From assembly GCA_028290305.1 (NCBI GenBank), contig JAQGKC010000060.1:1-64000 (forward strand): a DNA stretch of 64,000 bases, given 5' to 3'. The number at the start of each line of letters is the position of its first letter. Position 1 is the stretch's first letter. The translations under genes and the position numbers were made by a program. The notes below the pieces were generated by a model. That model worked only from the letters and a program-made list of their open reading frames with translations. It had not been told where the DNA came from and did not search any database. This document shows, in pieces, positions 45,728 through 55,902 of this stretch. Origin of the DNA: Bradyrhizobium sp. GTDB lineage: Bacteria; Pseudomonadota; Alphaproteobacteria; Rhizobiales; Xanthobacteraceae.

Positions 45728-47773
45728 CTACGCCGCGCGGATGTTCGCCATGAAGCGGTCGAGTTCTTCGCGCAAACGCGTGCTTTCGGTCGAAAGGGTT
45801 TTTGCCGAATTCAGCACTTCCTCCGATGCGGACCCGGTTTCGGTCGCGCCGCGATTGACCTGCATGATATTCGCAGCAGCTTCATTGGTCCCTTGCGCGA
45901 CGTTCTGAACGCTGCGGGCAATTTCCTGGGTCGCCGAGCTTTGTTGCTCCACCGCGCCGGCAATCGAGGATGCGATGTTCGAGATCTGGGCGATCGTGCC
46001 GCCGATCTCCTTGATGGCCGCAACCGATTCCTGCGTCGCGCCCTGCATGCCGGAAATATGAGACGATATTTCATCGGTCGCTTTGGCGGTCTGGCTGGCC
46101 AGCGATTTGACCTCGGCGGCGACGACGGCGAACCCTCGACCGGCCTCGCCGGCGCGGGCGGCTTCGATGGTGGCATTCAGCGCCAGCAGATTGGTCTGCT
46201 CGGCGATCGCCGTAATCAATTTGACCACATCGCCGATCTGCTGCGCGGCACGCGATAATTTACCGATGCGTCCATCGGTTTGCTGCGCCTGAAGCACCGC
46301 CGCTTCCGCGATCCGGCTGGATTCGCGCACCCGTTTGCCGATTTCATCGACCGAGGTGGAAAGCTCCTCCGTCGCGGAGGCAACCGATTGCATGCTGTTG
46401 GAGGTTTCTTCCGATGCACCGGCGACCTGGCTGGACAGGCTCTGGGTGGTTTCCGCAGTCCGCGTCAGCGTCCCGGCGGCTGATTCGAGCTGAACCGCCG
46501 ACGCCGAAACGTTCGAAACGATCGCGCCCACTGCCGCCTCGAATTCATCGGCAAAGCGAATAAGCTCCGTGCGGCGCGCCGCGCTGCTCGCTTTGTTCTG
46601 GGCGTCATGGGCGGCGGCATCGCGTTCGGCTTTGGCGATCGCTTGCATCTTGAACTCTTCGACCGCGCCCGCCATCTCGCCGAGTTCATCCTTGCGGCCA
46701 AGGCCGGGCAGCACGACGTCGAAATTGCCGCTGGCGAGTTCGCGCATCGCCTTGCACATCGCCGCAATCGGCCGGGAGATCCCCCGGCCCAGCAAAAAGG
46801 CCCATGCTCCGCCCAACAGAAAGCCACCGGCCGCCAGCATCACAATCAGGCGCTCGGTCTCGCCAATGCTCGCATCGGACTCGGCTTCCAGCCGCTGTTG
46901 ATCGGAAAGCAGGTCCGCCTTCATCACGCTGGCGCCCTGCATGATCGCCGTTGCGGACTCGGCCATTTCGATCGTCAGCTCATCGATCGATTTCGAGTTT
47001 TCGATCAATTTGACGAGCGACTGGCGATATTCCTCAACCAGCGCGGTGACCTCCTTGAGGCCCTGCACGATCTTTTCGTCGGTCGAGGAGATCGCCTGCA
47101 GCGAGGTTTCGACGAACTTGAGACGCGCCAGCGCGCTGGTGGCGACCGCCTGGTCGGAATTGATAACGAAAGTGTTGGCCAGCGCCGTCACAGCCTGAAA
47201 CTGCGCGGCGGCTTTTTTCGCGCCGAATTCGATCGCCGAAAGCTCCGCGTCGTTGGCATTGCTGGGGAGATCGTCGAGCTTGTAACGCAGCATGTTACCG
47301 CTGCGCGCGAGCTGGTTTTGGGTCACAAGCGCGCTGTCGCTTTTGACTTTGAGAATCTCGGCAAAAATCTTGGTGAAGGCGCGGAATTCCCTGGCGAGGC
47401 GCGTGACCTGATCGAGGCGCGCCGGATTTGTGGTGCCCTTCATCGCCTGATCGATGGCGTCTTTCAGACTGGCTTCGGTGGTCAGCGCTGCTTTGCCGTC
47501 GTCCTCTTTTCCAGTCACCACGTAATACCGTGCCAGCCCCCGGTACGAAATCAACTCGCGGTCGATATTGCGCGCCAGATCGGCTTCCGACACGCTGTTG
47601 CGGTACGACGCCACCCCGGCGGAAACACGCTCAAATCCGAGATAGGCGATGCCCATGCTGGCTGCCGAGATGGCGAGCACGACGGCAAAACCAAGCATGA
47701 TTTTCCCGCGAAATCGCAGGGTTGGAAGCTTCAGTGAAAATGATTGCAGCCTGACACGCTTCGACAATCCCAC
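45728..47773 (-). CDS. Methyl-accepting chemotaxis protein
   Basis: About 681 residues. A membrane helix (about 25-47, [20 protein letters not shown]) precedes a four-helix sensor domain (about 50-310), a second helix (about 315-335), HAMP and a long coiled-coil signalling domain with the tip [33 protein letters not shown] (split here for reference). The sensor domain contains [12 protein letters not shown]. No pentapeptide tether (NWETF type) is seen at the C-terminus. The GTG start at 47773 is a guess; in-frame TTG codons and an ATG inside the first helix (47698) are alternatives. Confidence 0.9.
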   Translation of the reverse strand: MGLSKRVRLQSFSLKLPTLRFRGKIMLGFAVVLAISAASMGIAYLGFERVSAGVASYRNSVSEADLARNIDRELISYRGLARYYVVTGKEDDGKAALTTEASLKDAIDQAMKGTTNPARLDQVTRLAREFRAFTKIFAEILKVKSDSALVTQNQLARSGNMLRYKLDDLPSNANDAELSAIEFGAKKAAAQFQAVTALANTFVINSDQAVATSALARLKFVETSLQAISSTDEKIVQGLKEVTALVEEYRQSLVKLIENSKSIDELTIEMAESATAIMQGASVMKADLLSDQQRLEAESDASIGETERLIVMLAAGGFLLGGAWAFLLGRGISRPIAAMCKAMRELASGNFDVVLPGLGRKDELGEMAGAVEEFKMQAIAKAERDAAAHDAQNKASSAARRTELIRFADEFEAAVGAIVSNVSASAVQLESAAGTLTRTAETTQSLSSQVAGASEETSNSMQSVASATEELSTSVDEIGKRVRESSRIAEAAVLQAQQTDGRIGKLSRAAQQIGDVVKLITAIAEQTNLLALNATIEAARAGEAGRGFAVVAAEVKSLASQTAKATDEISSHISGMQGATQESVAAIKEIGGTIAQISNIASSIAGAVEQQSSATQEIARSVQNVAQGTNEAAANIMQVNRGATETGSASEEVLNSAKTLSTESTRLREELDRFMANIRAA

Positions 47774-48197
47774 CTCGGCCCCCGTTTTCTTTCTGAAAAC
47801 CAACGAAACCGGGGATGCACATCCCGGCTCCAACCCGGGAAGGTAGAGTAGAATGAATAAAAGGCCGTAAATTTGCGGAGGAATATCTACGCCAGAGGGG
47901 CCTGGGGAGCGAGATTACCCACCGGTCGGCCTTGTTGGCCTCGATCAGCGTCGTCCCGGCGAACGCCGGACCTATAACCACCGATGTTGATGGGACAAAA
48001 GCTGTCGACACCCCTGCCTAACGCAAGGCGCAGAGTATGGGTCCGGCGTCTGCCGGGACGACGGCCAAGGTGCAAACGAGCGAAAAACGACCTCCTCCGA
48101 TATCGAGAGACGACCTCCGCGACGAAAATCCCAGTTGCAAAGTCCCGTCCCCCTGCTTCTAATTGGAATAATTAAAAAGCATCGGGAGGTATCACGC
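47774..48197. promoter_or_regulatory. 424-bp intergenic region upstream of the MCP and cox-like genes
   Basis: It lies between two divergent genes. About 110 bp of it is a dispersed repeat (47950-48062). GGGAGG at 48184-48189 is the ribosome-binding site of the [2Fe-2S] subunit gene. No coding frame with support was seen. Confidence 0.4.
47950..48062. repeat. Dispersed repeat with long terminal inverted arms
   Basis: The ends GTCGTCCCGGCG...GCCGGACC and GGTCCGGCG...CCGGGACGAC are nearly exact inverted copies of about 23 bp. Between them is a non-palindromic core of about 65 bp. This is a well-known style of Bradyrhizobium intergenic repeat. Confidence 0.8.
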
Positions 48198-48683
<486 letters not shown>

Positions 48684-48774
48684 CCGCTACCGACGACTGA
48701 CGATTGCTAAATTCGAGACCGCCGAATTTCGATGGAAATGGCGGAAAACAAAACTCCGGTAGGGAGATCAGGAC

Positions 48775-51120
48775 ATGGGCGTTGAAGGCATTGGCGCAAG
48801 CGTGGTGCGCAAGGAAGACCGACGTTTCATCACCGGCAAGGGCCGCTACGTCGACGACATCAAACTCCAGGGCATGACCCACGCCCACTTCGTTCGCAGT
48901 CCGCACGCTCATGCCAAAGTAAAAAGCATTGACTCGTCGGCGGCGATGAAAATGCCCGGCGTGGTCGGCGTGCTGACCGGACAGGAGATCGTCGACGATA
49001 AAGTTGGCAACCTGATTTGCGGCTGGGCGATTACCTCCAAGGACGGCACGCCGATGAAAATGGGCGCCTGGCCAGCGATGGCGCCGGAAACGGTTCGCTT
49101 CGCCGGCCAGGCGGTTGCGGTGGTCATCGCCGAGACCAAGAACCAGGCCAAGGACGCGGCGGAAGCCGTGGTCGTCGAGTACGAAGAACTTCCTGCCGCC
49201 GCCGATATTCGCGCGGCGATCAAGCCGGGTGCGCCGCAACTGCATCCGGAAGCGCCGGGCAATGTGATCTACGACTGGGCGCTCGGCGACGAGGCCGCCG
49301 TGAAGGAGGCCTTCAGCAAGGCGGCCAATGTGGTCTCGCTCGAACTGATCAATAATCGTCTGGTGCCGAATGCGATGGAGCCACGCGCAGCGGTCGCGGA
49401 ATACAACGACGCCGAAGAGCATTTCACGCTCTATACGACATCGCAGAACCCGCATGTCGCGCGTCTCGTGCTCTCGGCATTCTACAATATCGCACCGGAG
49501 CACAAGCTGCGGGTGGTGGCGCCCGATGTCGGCGGCGGCTTCGGCTCGAAAATCTACATCTATCCGGAGGAGATGGTCGCGTTGTGGGCCTCCAAGAAGG
49601 TGCGGCGCCCGGTGAAGTGGACCGGCGATCGCTCCGAAGCCTTCCTGACCGATGCGCACGGCCGCGACCATATCTCGAAGGCCGAAATGGCGTTCGACAA
49701 GGACAATAAGATACTTGGCCTGCGGGTCAAAACCCACGCCAATCTCGGCGCCTACATGTCGCTGTTCTCGTCGTCGGTGCCAACCTATCTCTATGCACCG
49801 CTGCTGTCGGGCCAGTACAACATCCCGGCGATCTATGCCGAGGTGATGACCGTCTATACCAACACCGCGCCGGTCGACGCCTACCGCGGTGCGGGGCGCC
49901 CCGAGGCGAGCTATCTGCTCGAACGGTTGATGGAAACCGCGGCGCGGCAGCTCAAGGTCGATCCGGCGGAATTGCGCCGCAAGAATTTTATTACCCAATT
50001 TCCGCACCAGACGCCGGTCATCATGGCCTACGACATCGGCGATTTCGGCGCCTCGCTCGACGCCGCCTTGAAGGCTATCGATTACGCCGGCTTCCCGGCG
50101 CGCAAGGAGAAGGCCAGGAAAGAAGGCAAGCTCCGCGGCGTCGGCTTCTCCTGCTACATCGAGGCCTGCGGCATCGCACCCTCGAAGGCGGTCGGCAGCC
50201 TGGGCGCCGGCGTCGGTCTGTGGGAATCCGCGGAAGTCCGCGTCAATCCGGTCGGCACCATCGAGATCCTGACGGGCTCGCACAGCCATGGTCAGGGCCA
50301 TGAGACGACATTTGCGCAACTGGTCGCCGGGCGGTTGGGCATTCCGATCAGCCAGGTCCAGATCGTCCATGGCGACACTGATAAAGTGCAGTTCGGCATG
50401 GGCACCTATGGATCGCGCTCCGCAGCCGTCGGCATGTCCGCCATCTTCAAGGCGATGGAGAAGGTCGAAGCCAAGGCCAAGAAAATCGCCGCGCACCAGC
50501 TCGAAGCGTCCGAAGATGACATCGTCATCGAGAACGGCGAGTTCAAAGTCACCGGCACCGACAAGTCGATTGCGCTGCCGATGGTCGCGCTGGCCGCCTA
50601 CACCGCACACAATCTGCCTGACGGCATGGAGCCGGGCCTGAAGGAAGGCGCGTTCTACGACCCGACCAACTTCACCTTCCCGGCCGGCGCCTACATCTGC
50701 GAGGTCGAAGTCGATCCCGGCACCGGCAAGACTGTTATCATCGACTTTGTCGCGGCGGACGATTTCGGACGCCTGATCAACCCGATGATCGTCGAAGGCC
50801 AGGTCCATGGCGGCCTCGCCCAGGGCATCGGCCAGGCATTGCTGGAGGGCGCGGTTTACGACAGCTCAGGCCAGCTCGTGACCGCGTCGTTCATGGATTA
50901 CGCCATGCCGCGCGCCGACGATCTGCCGTCGTTCAAACTGAACCACACCACGACGCTGTGTCCTGGCAATCCGCTGGGCGTCAAGGGCTGCGGCGAGGCG
51001 GGCGCGATCGGCTCTTCGCCCGCCATCATCAACGCCATTACCGATGCGATCGGCCACAACAGGCTGGAAATGCCGGCGACGCCCGATCGGGTGTGGCACG
51101 CCATTCATGGCAACGCATAA
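48775..51120 (+). CDS. coxL: Molybdenum large subunit, form II CO-dehydrogenase-like
   Basis: 781 residues, xanthine-oxidase-family catalytic subunit without a signal peptide, therefore cytosolic. The active-site loop reads AYRGAGR (369-375), the form II signature, not the AYXCSFR of proven CO dehydrogenases. The glutamate near the C-terminus lies in GCGEAGAIGSSPAI. It may oxidise CO poorly or use another aldehyde or heterocycle. A 91-bp gap separates it from the small subunit; coxM follows 14 bp later. Confidence 0.92.
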   Translation: MGVEGIGASVVRKEDRRFITGKGRYVDDIKLQGMTHAHFVRSPHAHAKVKSIDSSAAMKMPGVVGVLTGQEIVDDKVGNLICGWAITSKDGTPMKMGAWPAMAPETVRFAGQAVAVVIAETKNQAKDAAEAVVVEYEELPAAADIRAAIKPGAPQLHPEAPGNVIYDWALGDEAAVKEAFSKAANVVSLELINNRLVPNAMEPRAAVAEYNDAEEHFTLYTTSQNPHVARLVLSAFYNIAPEHKLRVVAPDVGGGFGSKIYIYPEEMVALWASKKVRRPVKWTGDRSEAFLTDAHGRDHISKAEMAFDKDNKILGLRVKTHANLGAYMSLFSSSVPTYLYAPLLSGQYNIPAIYAEVMTVYTNTAPVDAYRGAGRPEASYLLERLMETAARQLKVDPAELRRKNFITQFPHQTPVIMAYDIGDFGASLDAALKAIDYAGFPARKEKARKEGKLRGVGFSCYIEACGIAPSKAVGSLGAGVGLWESAEVRVNPVGTIEILTGSHSHGQGHETTFAQLVAGRLGIPISQVQIVHGDTDKVQFGMGTYGSRSAAVGMSAIFKAMEKVEAKAKKIAAHQLEASEDDIVIENGEFKVTGTDKSIALPMVALAAYTAHNLPDGMEPGLKEGAFYDPTNFTFPAGAYICEVEVDPGTGKTVIIDFVAADDFGRLINPMIVEGQVHGGLAQGIGQALLEGAVYDSSGQLVTASFMDYAMPRADDLPSFKLNHTTTLCPGNPLGVKGCGEAGAIGSSPAIINAITDAIGHNRLEMPATPDRVWHAIHGNA

Positions 51121-51134
51121 GAGGGAGATGAACC

Positions 51135-51935
51135 ATGTACGAGACAACTTACCATCGCCCCTCTACCGTCGCAGAAGCCGCGGCGCTTTTCGCCGGGGGT
51201 TCCGAGTCGAAATATCTCGCCGGCGGTCACACTTTGATTCCGGTGATGAAGCAGCGGCTCGCTTCCCCCTCCGATGTGATCGATCTCGGCCGGATCAAGG
51301 ATCTCATCGGCATCGAAGTTTCCGCCGACACGCTGACGATCAAGGCGGCGACAACGCATTATGACGTGGCTGAGAGCGGTCCTGCGAAAAAGGCCATTCC
51401 TGCGCTCGCCCATCTCGTCTCGCTGATCGGCGATCCGGCTGTGCGCTATCGCGGTACGATCGGCGGCTCGATCGCCAACAACGATCCTGCCGCGGACTAT
51501 CCGGCGGCGGTGCTCGCACTCGGCGCAACGATCACGACCAACAAGCGCAGCATTGCGGCCGATGATTTCTTCACGGGCTTGTTCTCGACGGCGCTGGCGG
51601 ATGGCGAGATTATTACCGCAGTATCCTTCCCGATTCCGGCCAAGGCGGGGTATTCCAAGTTTCCCCATCCCGCCTCGCGCTTCGCGCTGACCGGTGTGTT
51701 TGCGGTCAAGACCAAGGCCGGCGACGTCCGCGTCGCCGCCACCGGTGCATCGCAGAACGGCGTCATGCGGGTGCCGGCGATCGAAGCGGCGCTGAAGGCC
51801 AACTGGTCGCCGGGCGCGCTCGACAGCATCAAGATTTCCGCCGACGGGCTGATGACGGATATCCAGGGATCGTCGGACTATCGCGCCAACCTGATCAGGG
51901 TAATGGCGCAACGCGCGGTCGCTGAGGCCGGCTGA
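51135..51935 (+). CDS. coxM: FAD-binding medium subunit, CO-dehydrogenase-like (CoxM family)
   Basis: 266 residues, vanillyl-alcohol-oxidase-type FAD domain. The FAD-binding segments AGGHTLIPVMK (about 32-42) and TIGGSIANNDPAADYPAA (about 113-130) are typical of CoxM. It completes the S-L-M heterotrimer, passing electrons from the [2Fe-2S] subunit to the acceptor. GGGAGATG precedes the ATG. No coxDEFG maturation genes follow; the nearest MoxR-VWA pair is about 36 kb away. Confidence 0.92.
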   Translation: MYETTYHRPSTVAEAAALFAGGSESKYLAGGHTLIPVMKQRLASPSDVIDLGRIKDLIGIEVSADTLTIKAATTHYDVAESGPAKKAIPALAHLVSLIGDPAVRYRGTIGGSIANNDPAADYPAAVLALGATITTNKRSIAADDFFTGLFSTALADGEIITAVSFPIPAKAGYSKFPHPASRFALTGVFAVKTKAGDVRVAATGASQNGVMRVPAIEAALKANWSPGALDSIKISADGLMTDIQGSSDYRANLIRVMAQRAVAEAG

Positions 51936-52058
51936 TAGTACCTGTCCTGGTTAAGCAAAGCGGCGCGCAGCGATGCGCGCCGCACTGCATTTAGCCAATA
52001 TTCGAGCTAGAATCCGATCCAGCTTCGCTGAATCAGATTCGTCGCTTATCTCTGGTTT

Positions 52059-52107
52059 GGGCATGATCTTTTCCGGAAACCGGCCTCCGCTTTTCGGGAT
52101 CATGCCC
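52059..52107. repeat. Short dispersed palindrome (GGGCATGATC/GATCATGCCC)
   Basis: Perfect 10-bp arms at 52059-52068 and 52098-52107 flank a core with TTTTCCGGAAACCGG. It lies in the 51936-52180 gap between coxM and the CoA transferase, which otherwise shows nothing. Confidence 0.8.
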
Positions 52108-52180
52108 CAAAAGGCGCTTGCCACCCTCCCCGCAAGACTAGACAATTTCGCCAACAAAGAGCCTTCGGGAGAAAAACAAC

Positions 52181-53293
52181 GTGCTCGATAAATCAGCGCC
52201 ACAGTCCTCCACCCGTGCCTCCGGCCCGCTGGCGGGCTTTCGTATTGTCGAATTTGCCGGCATCGGACCGGGTCCATTCGCATGCATGATGCTTGCGGAT
52301 ATGGGCGCGGAGGTGGTCACGCTGGATCGCGTCGGCGCCAAAAAGAATCTGAAATCGGTCGCTGGGCGCGGACGAAAGGTGGTCGAACTCGACCTCAAGG
52401 ACAAAGCCGCCATCGCGCAGGTGCTGGATTTGTTGGCCAATGCCGATGCGCTGATCGAAGGCTTTCGGCCCGGCGTGATGGAACGGCTGGGGCTCGGGCC
52501 CGATGTGGTACTGGCGCGCAATCCGCGGCTCGTCTACGGCCGCATGACCGGATGGGGTCAGGAAGGTCCGCTGGCGCAGGCCGCCGGCCATGACATCAAT
52601 TACATCTCGGTGACCGGCGCGCTGGCCGCGATCGGCGGCAAGGACAGGCCTGTGCCACCGCTCAACCTGGTCGGCGATTTCGGCGGCGGCGCGCTCTATC
52701 TCGTGGTGGGCGTGCTCGCCGCACTGCTGGAAGCGAAAAAATCCGGCAAGGGCCAGGTGGTTGACGCCGCGATGTGCGATGGCGCGGCCTCGCTGATGTC
52801 GATGTTCTTCGACATGGCGGCCGCGGGCCGCTGGACCGATCAGCGCGAGAGCAACTTCCTCGACGGCGGCGCGCACTTCTACGGCGTATATGAATGTTCG
52901 TGTGGCCGGTTCATTTCGATCGGCTCGATCGAGCCGCAATTCTATGCGTTGCTTCGCCAGCACGCCGGTCTTTCGGACGTCGATTTCGAGGCGCAGATGG
53001 ATCGCAATGCGTGGCCGGCGCTGAAGCAAAAACTGGTCGAGGTGTTCAAGACCAGGTCTCGTGACGAGTGGTGCAGCATCATGGAAGGCACCGATATCTG
53101 CTTCGCGCCGATCCTGACCATGCAAGAGGCGCCCAACCATCCGCACATGGCGGCCCGCGAGACCTTCGTTACCCGCCACGGCGTGACCCAACCGGCGCCG
53201 GCGCCGCGCTTCTCGCGCACGCCCTCGGCCATTCGCGATGCGGCAACGGCGGATATCGGTGAGTTGACGAGCGAGTGGAAGGCGGGAGGGTAA
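52181..53293 (+). CDS. CaiB/BaiF CoA-transferase, alpha-methylacyl-CoA racemase-like
   Basis: 370 residues. The N-terminus [28 protein letters not shown] is typical of alpha-methylacyl-CoA racemases (Amacr), as is the [13 protein letters not shown] stretch with the catalytic aspartate in HDINY. It probably racemises 2-methylacyl-CoA in branched-chain or sterol-like breakdown, though transferase activity is possible. The GTG start has GGGAG 10 bases upstream. It is separate from the homogentisate genes that face it. Confidence 0.88.
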   Translation: MLDKSAPQSSTRASGPLAGFRIVEFAGIGPGPFACMMLADMGAEVVTLDRVGAKKNLKSVAGRGRKVVELDLKDKAAIAQVLDLLANADALIEGFRPGVMERLGLGPDVVLARNPRLVYGRMTGWGQEGPLAQAAGHDINYISVTGALAAIGGKDRPVPPLNLVGDFGGGALYLVVGVLAALLEAKKSGKGQVVDAAMCDGAASLMSMFFDMAAAGRWTDQRESNFLDGGAHFYGVYECSCGRFISIGSIEPQFYALLRQHAGLSDVDFEAQMDRNAWPALKQKLVEVFKTRSRDEWCSIMEGTDICFAPILTMQEAPNHPHMAARETFVTRHGVTQPAPAPRFSRTPSAIRDAATADIGELTSEWKAGG

Positions 53294-53300
53294 TTTGCAC

Positions 53301-53403
53301 CGTCATTCCGGGATGGTCCGAAGGACCAGACCTCAGACGTGCAACTGCACATCGGGGAATCTCGAGATTCCGCGTTCGCGCTGACGCGCGCCCCGGAATG
53401 ACG
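53301..53403. repeat. Dispersed repeat with CGTCATTCCGGG/CCCGGAATGACG ends
   Basis: Perfect 12-bp inverted ends at 53301-53312 and 53392-53403. It fills the gap between the converging CoA-transferase and hpd genes. Confidence 0.85.
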
Positions 53404-53409
53404 AAACAG

Positions 53410-54528
53410 CTAAGCCGCGCCCTTCAGTGTCAGCACGCCGCGGCGAATCTGGTCTTCCTCGATCGATTCGAACAGCGCTTTGAAATTGCCTTCGCCGAAG
53501 CCGTCATCCCCCTTGCGCTGAATGAACTCGAAGAAGATCGGCCCGATGGCATTGGCGGAAAAAATCTGCAGCAGCACCTTGGTCTGGCCGCCATCGACCA
53601 CGCCTTCGCCGTCGATCAGGATGCCATCGCGCTTCAATCGCGCGACGTCCTCGCCATGTTTCGGCAGGCGCGTGTCGATTTTCTCGAAATAGGTCTCGGG
53701 CGGCGACGGCATGAACGGCAGGCCATCGGCGCGCAGCGTCTCGACCGTGCGGTAGATATCCGCAGCGCCGCAGGCGATATGCTGGATGCCCTCGCCGCGG
53801 TAGACGTTCAGATATTCCTCGATCTGGCCTGAGTCGCCGGCATCCTCATTGATCGGGATCCGGATTTTGCCGTCGGGACTCGTTAGCGCCCGGGAGAACA
53901 GGCCGGACGCGCGGCCCTCGATATCGAAAAAGCGAATCTGCCGGAAGTTGAACAGTCTTTCGTAGAAGCCGGTCCAGACATCCATGCGGCCGCGATGGAC
54001 GTTGTGGGTGAGGTGATCGAGATAGAATAGCCCGGCGCCCTCGGGGCGCGGATTTTTTGTACCAAGCCATTCGAACTCGGCGTCGTAGGCCGAGCCCTTG
54101 GCGCCGTAGCGATCGACGAAATACAACAGGCTGCCGCCGATGCCCTTGATGGCGGGAACATCGAGCGTCTTCTGCGCGGACGGAATGTCGGCCGGCTCCG
54201 CGCCGAGCGACAGTGCGCGTTGATAGGCCTGCTTCGCATCGACCACCCGAAACGCCATCGACGGCGCGCACGGCCCGTGCGCGGCAACGAAGTTGAAGCC
54301 ATGGGTGCCGGGTTGCTCGTTGACGAGATAATTGATGTCGCCCTGGCGATAGACCGTGATCTTTTTGGTCCTGTGACGGGCGACCGGCAGATATCCCGTC
54401 CGCTTGAACAGCGCATGCAGCTCTTCAGGCCTGGGATGCGCGTATTCGACAAACTCAAAACCATCGGTGCCCATCGGATTATCGACCGAAATCGTCGCGG
54501 CCGGCGCGTCGTGCGGAAATGGACCCAT
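53410..54528 (-). CDS. hpd: 4-hydroxyphenylpyruvate dioxygenase
   Basis: 372 residues, converts 4-hydroxyphenylpyruvate to homogentisate, the second step of tyrosine breakdown. The iron ligands are His172 (LDHLTHN), His250 (GIQHIA) and Glu334 (FFEFIQRKGDDGFGEGNF). GGGAGA lies 7 bases before the ATG at 54528. It is divergent from an Lrp/AsnC gene across 137 bp and faces away from hmgA/fahA, which are 2-5 kb to the right on the same strand as hpd but separated by the regulator and two plus-strand genes. Confidence 0.95.
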   Translation of the reverse strand: MGPFPHDAPAATISVDNPMGTDGFEFVEYAHPRPEELHALFKRTGYLPVARHRTKKITVYRQGDINYLVNEQPGTHGFNFVAAHGPCAPSMAFRVVDAKQAYQRALSLGAEPADIPSAQKTLDVPAIKGIGGSLLYFVDRYGAKGSAYDAEFEWLGTKNPRPEGAGLFYLDHLTHNVHRGRMDVWTGFYERLFNFRQIRFFDIEGRASGLFSRALTSPDGKIRIPINEDAGDSGQIEEYLNVYRGEGIQHIACGAADIYRTVETLRADGLPFMPSPPETYFEKIDTRLPKHGEDVARLKRDGILIDGEGVVDGGQTKVLLQIFSANAIGPIFFEFIQRKGDDGFGEGNFKALFESIEEDQIRRGVLTLKGAA

Positions 54529-54665
54529 TTTCTAGTCTCCCTAACGCCTGTTTCCTTCATCTGGCTACAGGGAGTTTCCACCCTCCTGGTCGCAAAGTGC
54601 ATGCAAAAGGGCCAGTATTTTGCTATAATTGTGCACGCTTCGTGCATGAAATGGGTGATTTGCGC
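54529..54665. promoter_or_regulatory. hpd/Lrp divergent promoter with TATAAT and TGCA-type palindromes
   Basis: A perfect -10 box TATAAT at 54624-54629 points toward the regulator gene. Just downstream, GTGCACG-CTT-CGTGCAT (about 54631-54647) forms a palindrome that would overlap the transcription start; a further GTGCATGCA is near 54598-54606. Several TGCA-centred elements in so short a region suggest Lrp-type operators controlling both genes, including autoregulation. No clear -35 box was found. Confidence 0.6.
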
Positions 54666-55133
54666 ATGATCCCGGTAGACGCTTTCGACCTCAAAATGCT
54701 GGCAGCCCTGCAGGATGACGGTCGCCTGACCAATCAGCAACTAGCTGATCTCGTCGGCCTCTCGGCGTCGCAATGCTCGCGGCGGCGCATGCGGCTGGAA
54801 GAAGAGAAGGTGATATCGGGCTATCACGCCGACCTTGCCAGCGAGGCGCTCGGCTTCAATCTCATCGCCTTCATTCACATTACGCTGGCGACCCACTCGC
54901 CCGACAACGCCAAGCGGTTTCGCGCGCTGGTCAACCGTGTCGACGATATCCAGGAGGCCTATTCGCTGACCGGCGATGCCGATTATCTGTTGAAGGCGGT
55001 GCTGCGCGACCTCAAGAGCCTGTCCGACATCGTCAACAATGTGCTGATGCCACATCAGAGCGTCGCACATGTGCGCTCGTCGATCGTGCTGGATCGTTTG
55101 AAGGAAAGCTCAAAGCTGCCGTTGCGTGCGTGA
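54666..55133 (+). CDS. Lrp/AsnC-family transcriptional regulator
   Basis: 155 residues, usual length. The helix-turn-helix is at about 6-60 (LAALQDDGRLTNQQLADLVGLSASQCSRRRMRLE) and the C-terminal RAM ligand-binding domain at about 65-140. It is divergent from hpd, so it probably responds to tyrosine, phenylalanine or a related 2-oxo acid and controls hpd. The ATG at 54666 is chosen as the family start; an ATG at 54651 adds five residues and is possible. Confidence 0.9.
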   Translation: MIPVDAFDLKMLAALQDDGRLTNQQLADLVGLSASQCSRRRMRLEEEKVISGYHADLASEALGFNLIAFIHITLATHSPDNAKRFRALVNRVDDIQEAYSLTGDADYLLKAVLRDLKSLSDIVNNVLMPHQSVAHVRSSIVLDRLKESSKLPLRA

Positions 55134-55178
55134 TCCTGAAAAGCGGGTGCCGGTTTTCAGACAAGATCATGCACCAAA
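55132..55178. repeat. Short dispersed palindrome (CTGAAAA/TTTTCAG) at the regulator stop
   Basis: It starts at the stop codon of the Lrp gene. CTGAAAA and TTTTCAG arms flank GCGGGTGCCGG. It is related in style to the element at 52059-52107 (shares the GATCATGC tail). Confidence 0.6.
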
Positions 55179-55274
55179 CTAAATTACGGCAGAATTAGCA
55201 TGGCGCAAATCGAGGGAAATTCGCCATTCGTTTTTCCCGTTCGATTTGCGATGTTATCTCGGCAAGCACAGTGC

Positions 55275-55394
55275 GCCCCTTCTCCCCTTGCGGGAGAGGA
55301 TTGGGGTAAGGGGTTCTGGTCTATCGTTAGGCCCGAACCCCTCACCCGGATCGCATCTTACGATGCGATCCGGCCTCTCCCACAACGGGAGAGG
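55275..55394. repeat. Dispersed repeat with CTCTCCC/GGGAGAG ends and an internal hairpin
   Basis: The outer parts CCCCTTGCGGGAGAGG and CTCTCCCACAACGGGAGAGG are each palindromic. An internal perfect hairpin CGGATCGCATC/GATGCGATCCG occupies 55347-55372. It accounts for most of the 327-bp gap (55134-55460). Confidence 0.8.
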
Positions 55395-55460
55395 TGGCAC
55401 GGAGCGTGTGACGCCTGGACGAAGTTCATTCAGACTCTGGCTCTAACGCAAGAGACAACC

Positions 55461-55772
55461 ATGGCGCTGCAACTCCGGCCGAACTGCGAATATTGCGACA
55501 AGGACCTTCCGCCCGACTCAACGGAAGCACGCATTTGCAGTTATGAATGCACGTTCTGCGCGGACTGCGTCGAGAACAAGCTCCACAATGTATGCCCGAA
55601 CTGCGGCGGCGGTTTCGCGCCGCGACCGATCCGGCCGGCCACGCAATGGCGTCCCGGCGTGTGCACGCAGACGCATCCACCATCGACCAAGCGGGTGCAG
55701 CTCAAATACAGCCTTGACGACGTCGCTGAGCATTCGGAGAGGATTCGGAATATTCCGCCGGAAGAGCGGTGA
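55461..55772 (+). CDS. DUF1272-type small zinc-ribbon protein
   Basis: 103 residues. The N-terminal half has seven cysteines in CxxC pairs (CEYCDKDL, CSYECTFCADC, CPNCGGG), suggesting two zinc-binding knuckles; this matches the DUF1272 family. The C-terminal half is a polar tail with VQLKYSLDDVAEHSERIRNIPPEER, split by a QWRPGVCTQTHPP segment. Function unknown. The ATG at 55461 is used because the cysteines begin right after it; upstream extension runs into a repeat. Confidence 0.8.
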   Translation: MALQLRPNCEYCDKDLPPDSTEARICSYECTFCADCVENKLHNVCPNCGGGFAPRPIRPATQWRPGVCTQTHPPSTKRVQLKYSLDDVAEHSERIRNIPPEER

Positions 55773-55783
55773 GCTACCGCGAC

Positions 55784-55900
55784 CGTCATTGCGAGGAGCG
55801 TAGCGACGAAGCAATCCAGTCAACACGTGCTGCTGCTTGATTGCGTCGCGGAGCCTGTCATCGGGCGCGCATTCGCGCGACCCGTTGGCTCGCAATGACG
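55784..55900. repeat. Dispersed repeat with CGTCATTGCGAG/CTCGCAATGACG ends
   Basis: The type is GTCATTGCGAGGAGC...GACGAAGCAATCC. A second, shorter copy lies at 59648-59728. It falls between the DUF1272 gene and the fahA stop. Confidence 0.85.
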
Positions 55901-55902
55901 AC

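Noticed and set aside
48775..51120. Functional form I CO dehydrogenase
   Set aside because: The active-site loop is AYRGAGR rather than AYXCSFR, and gene order is S-L-M.
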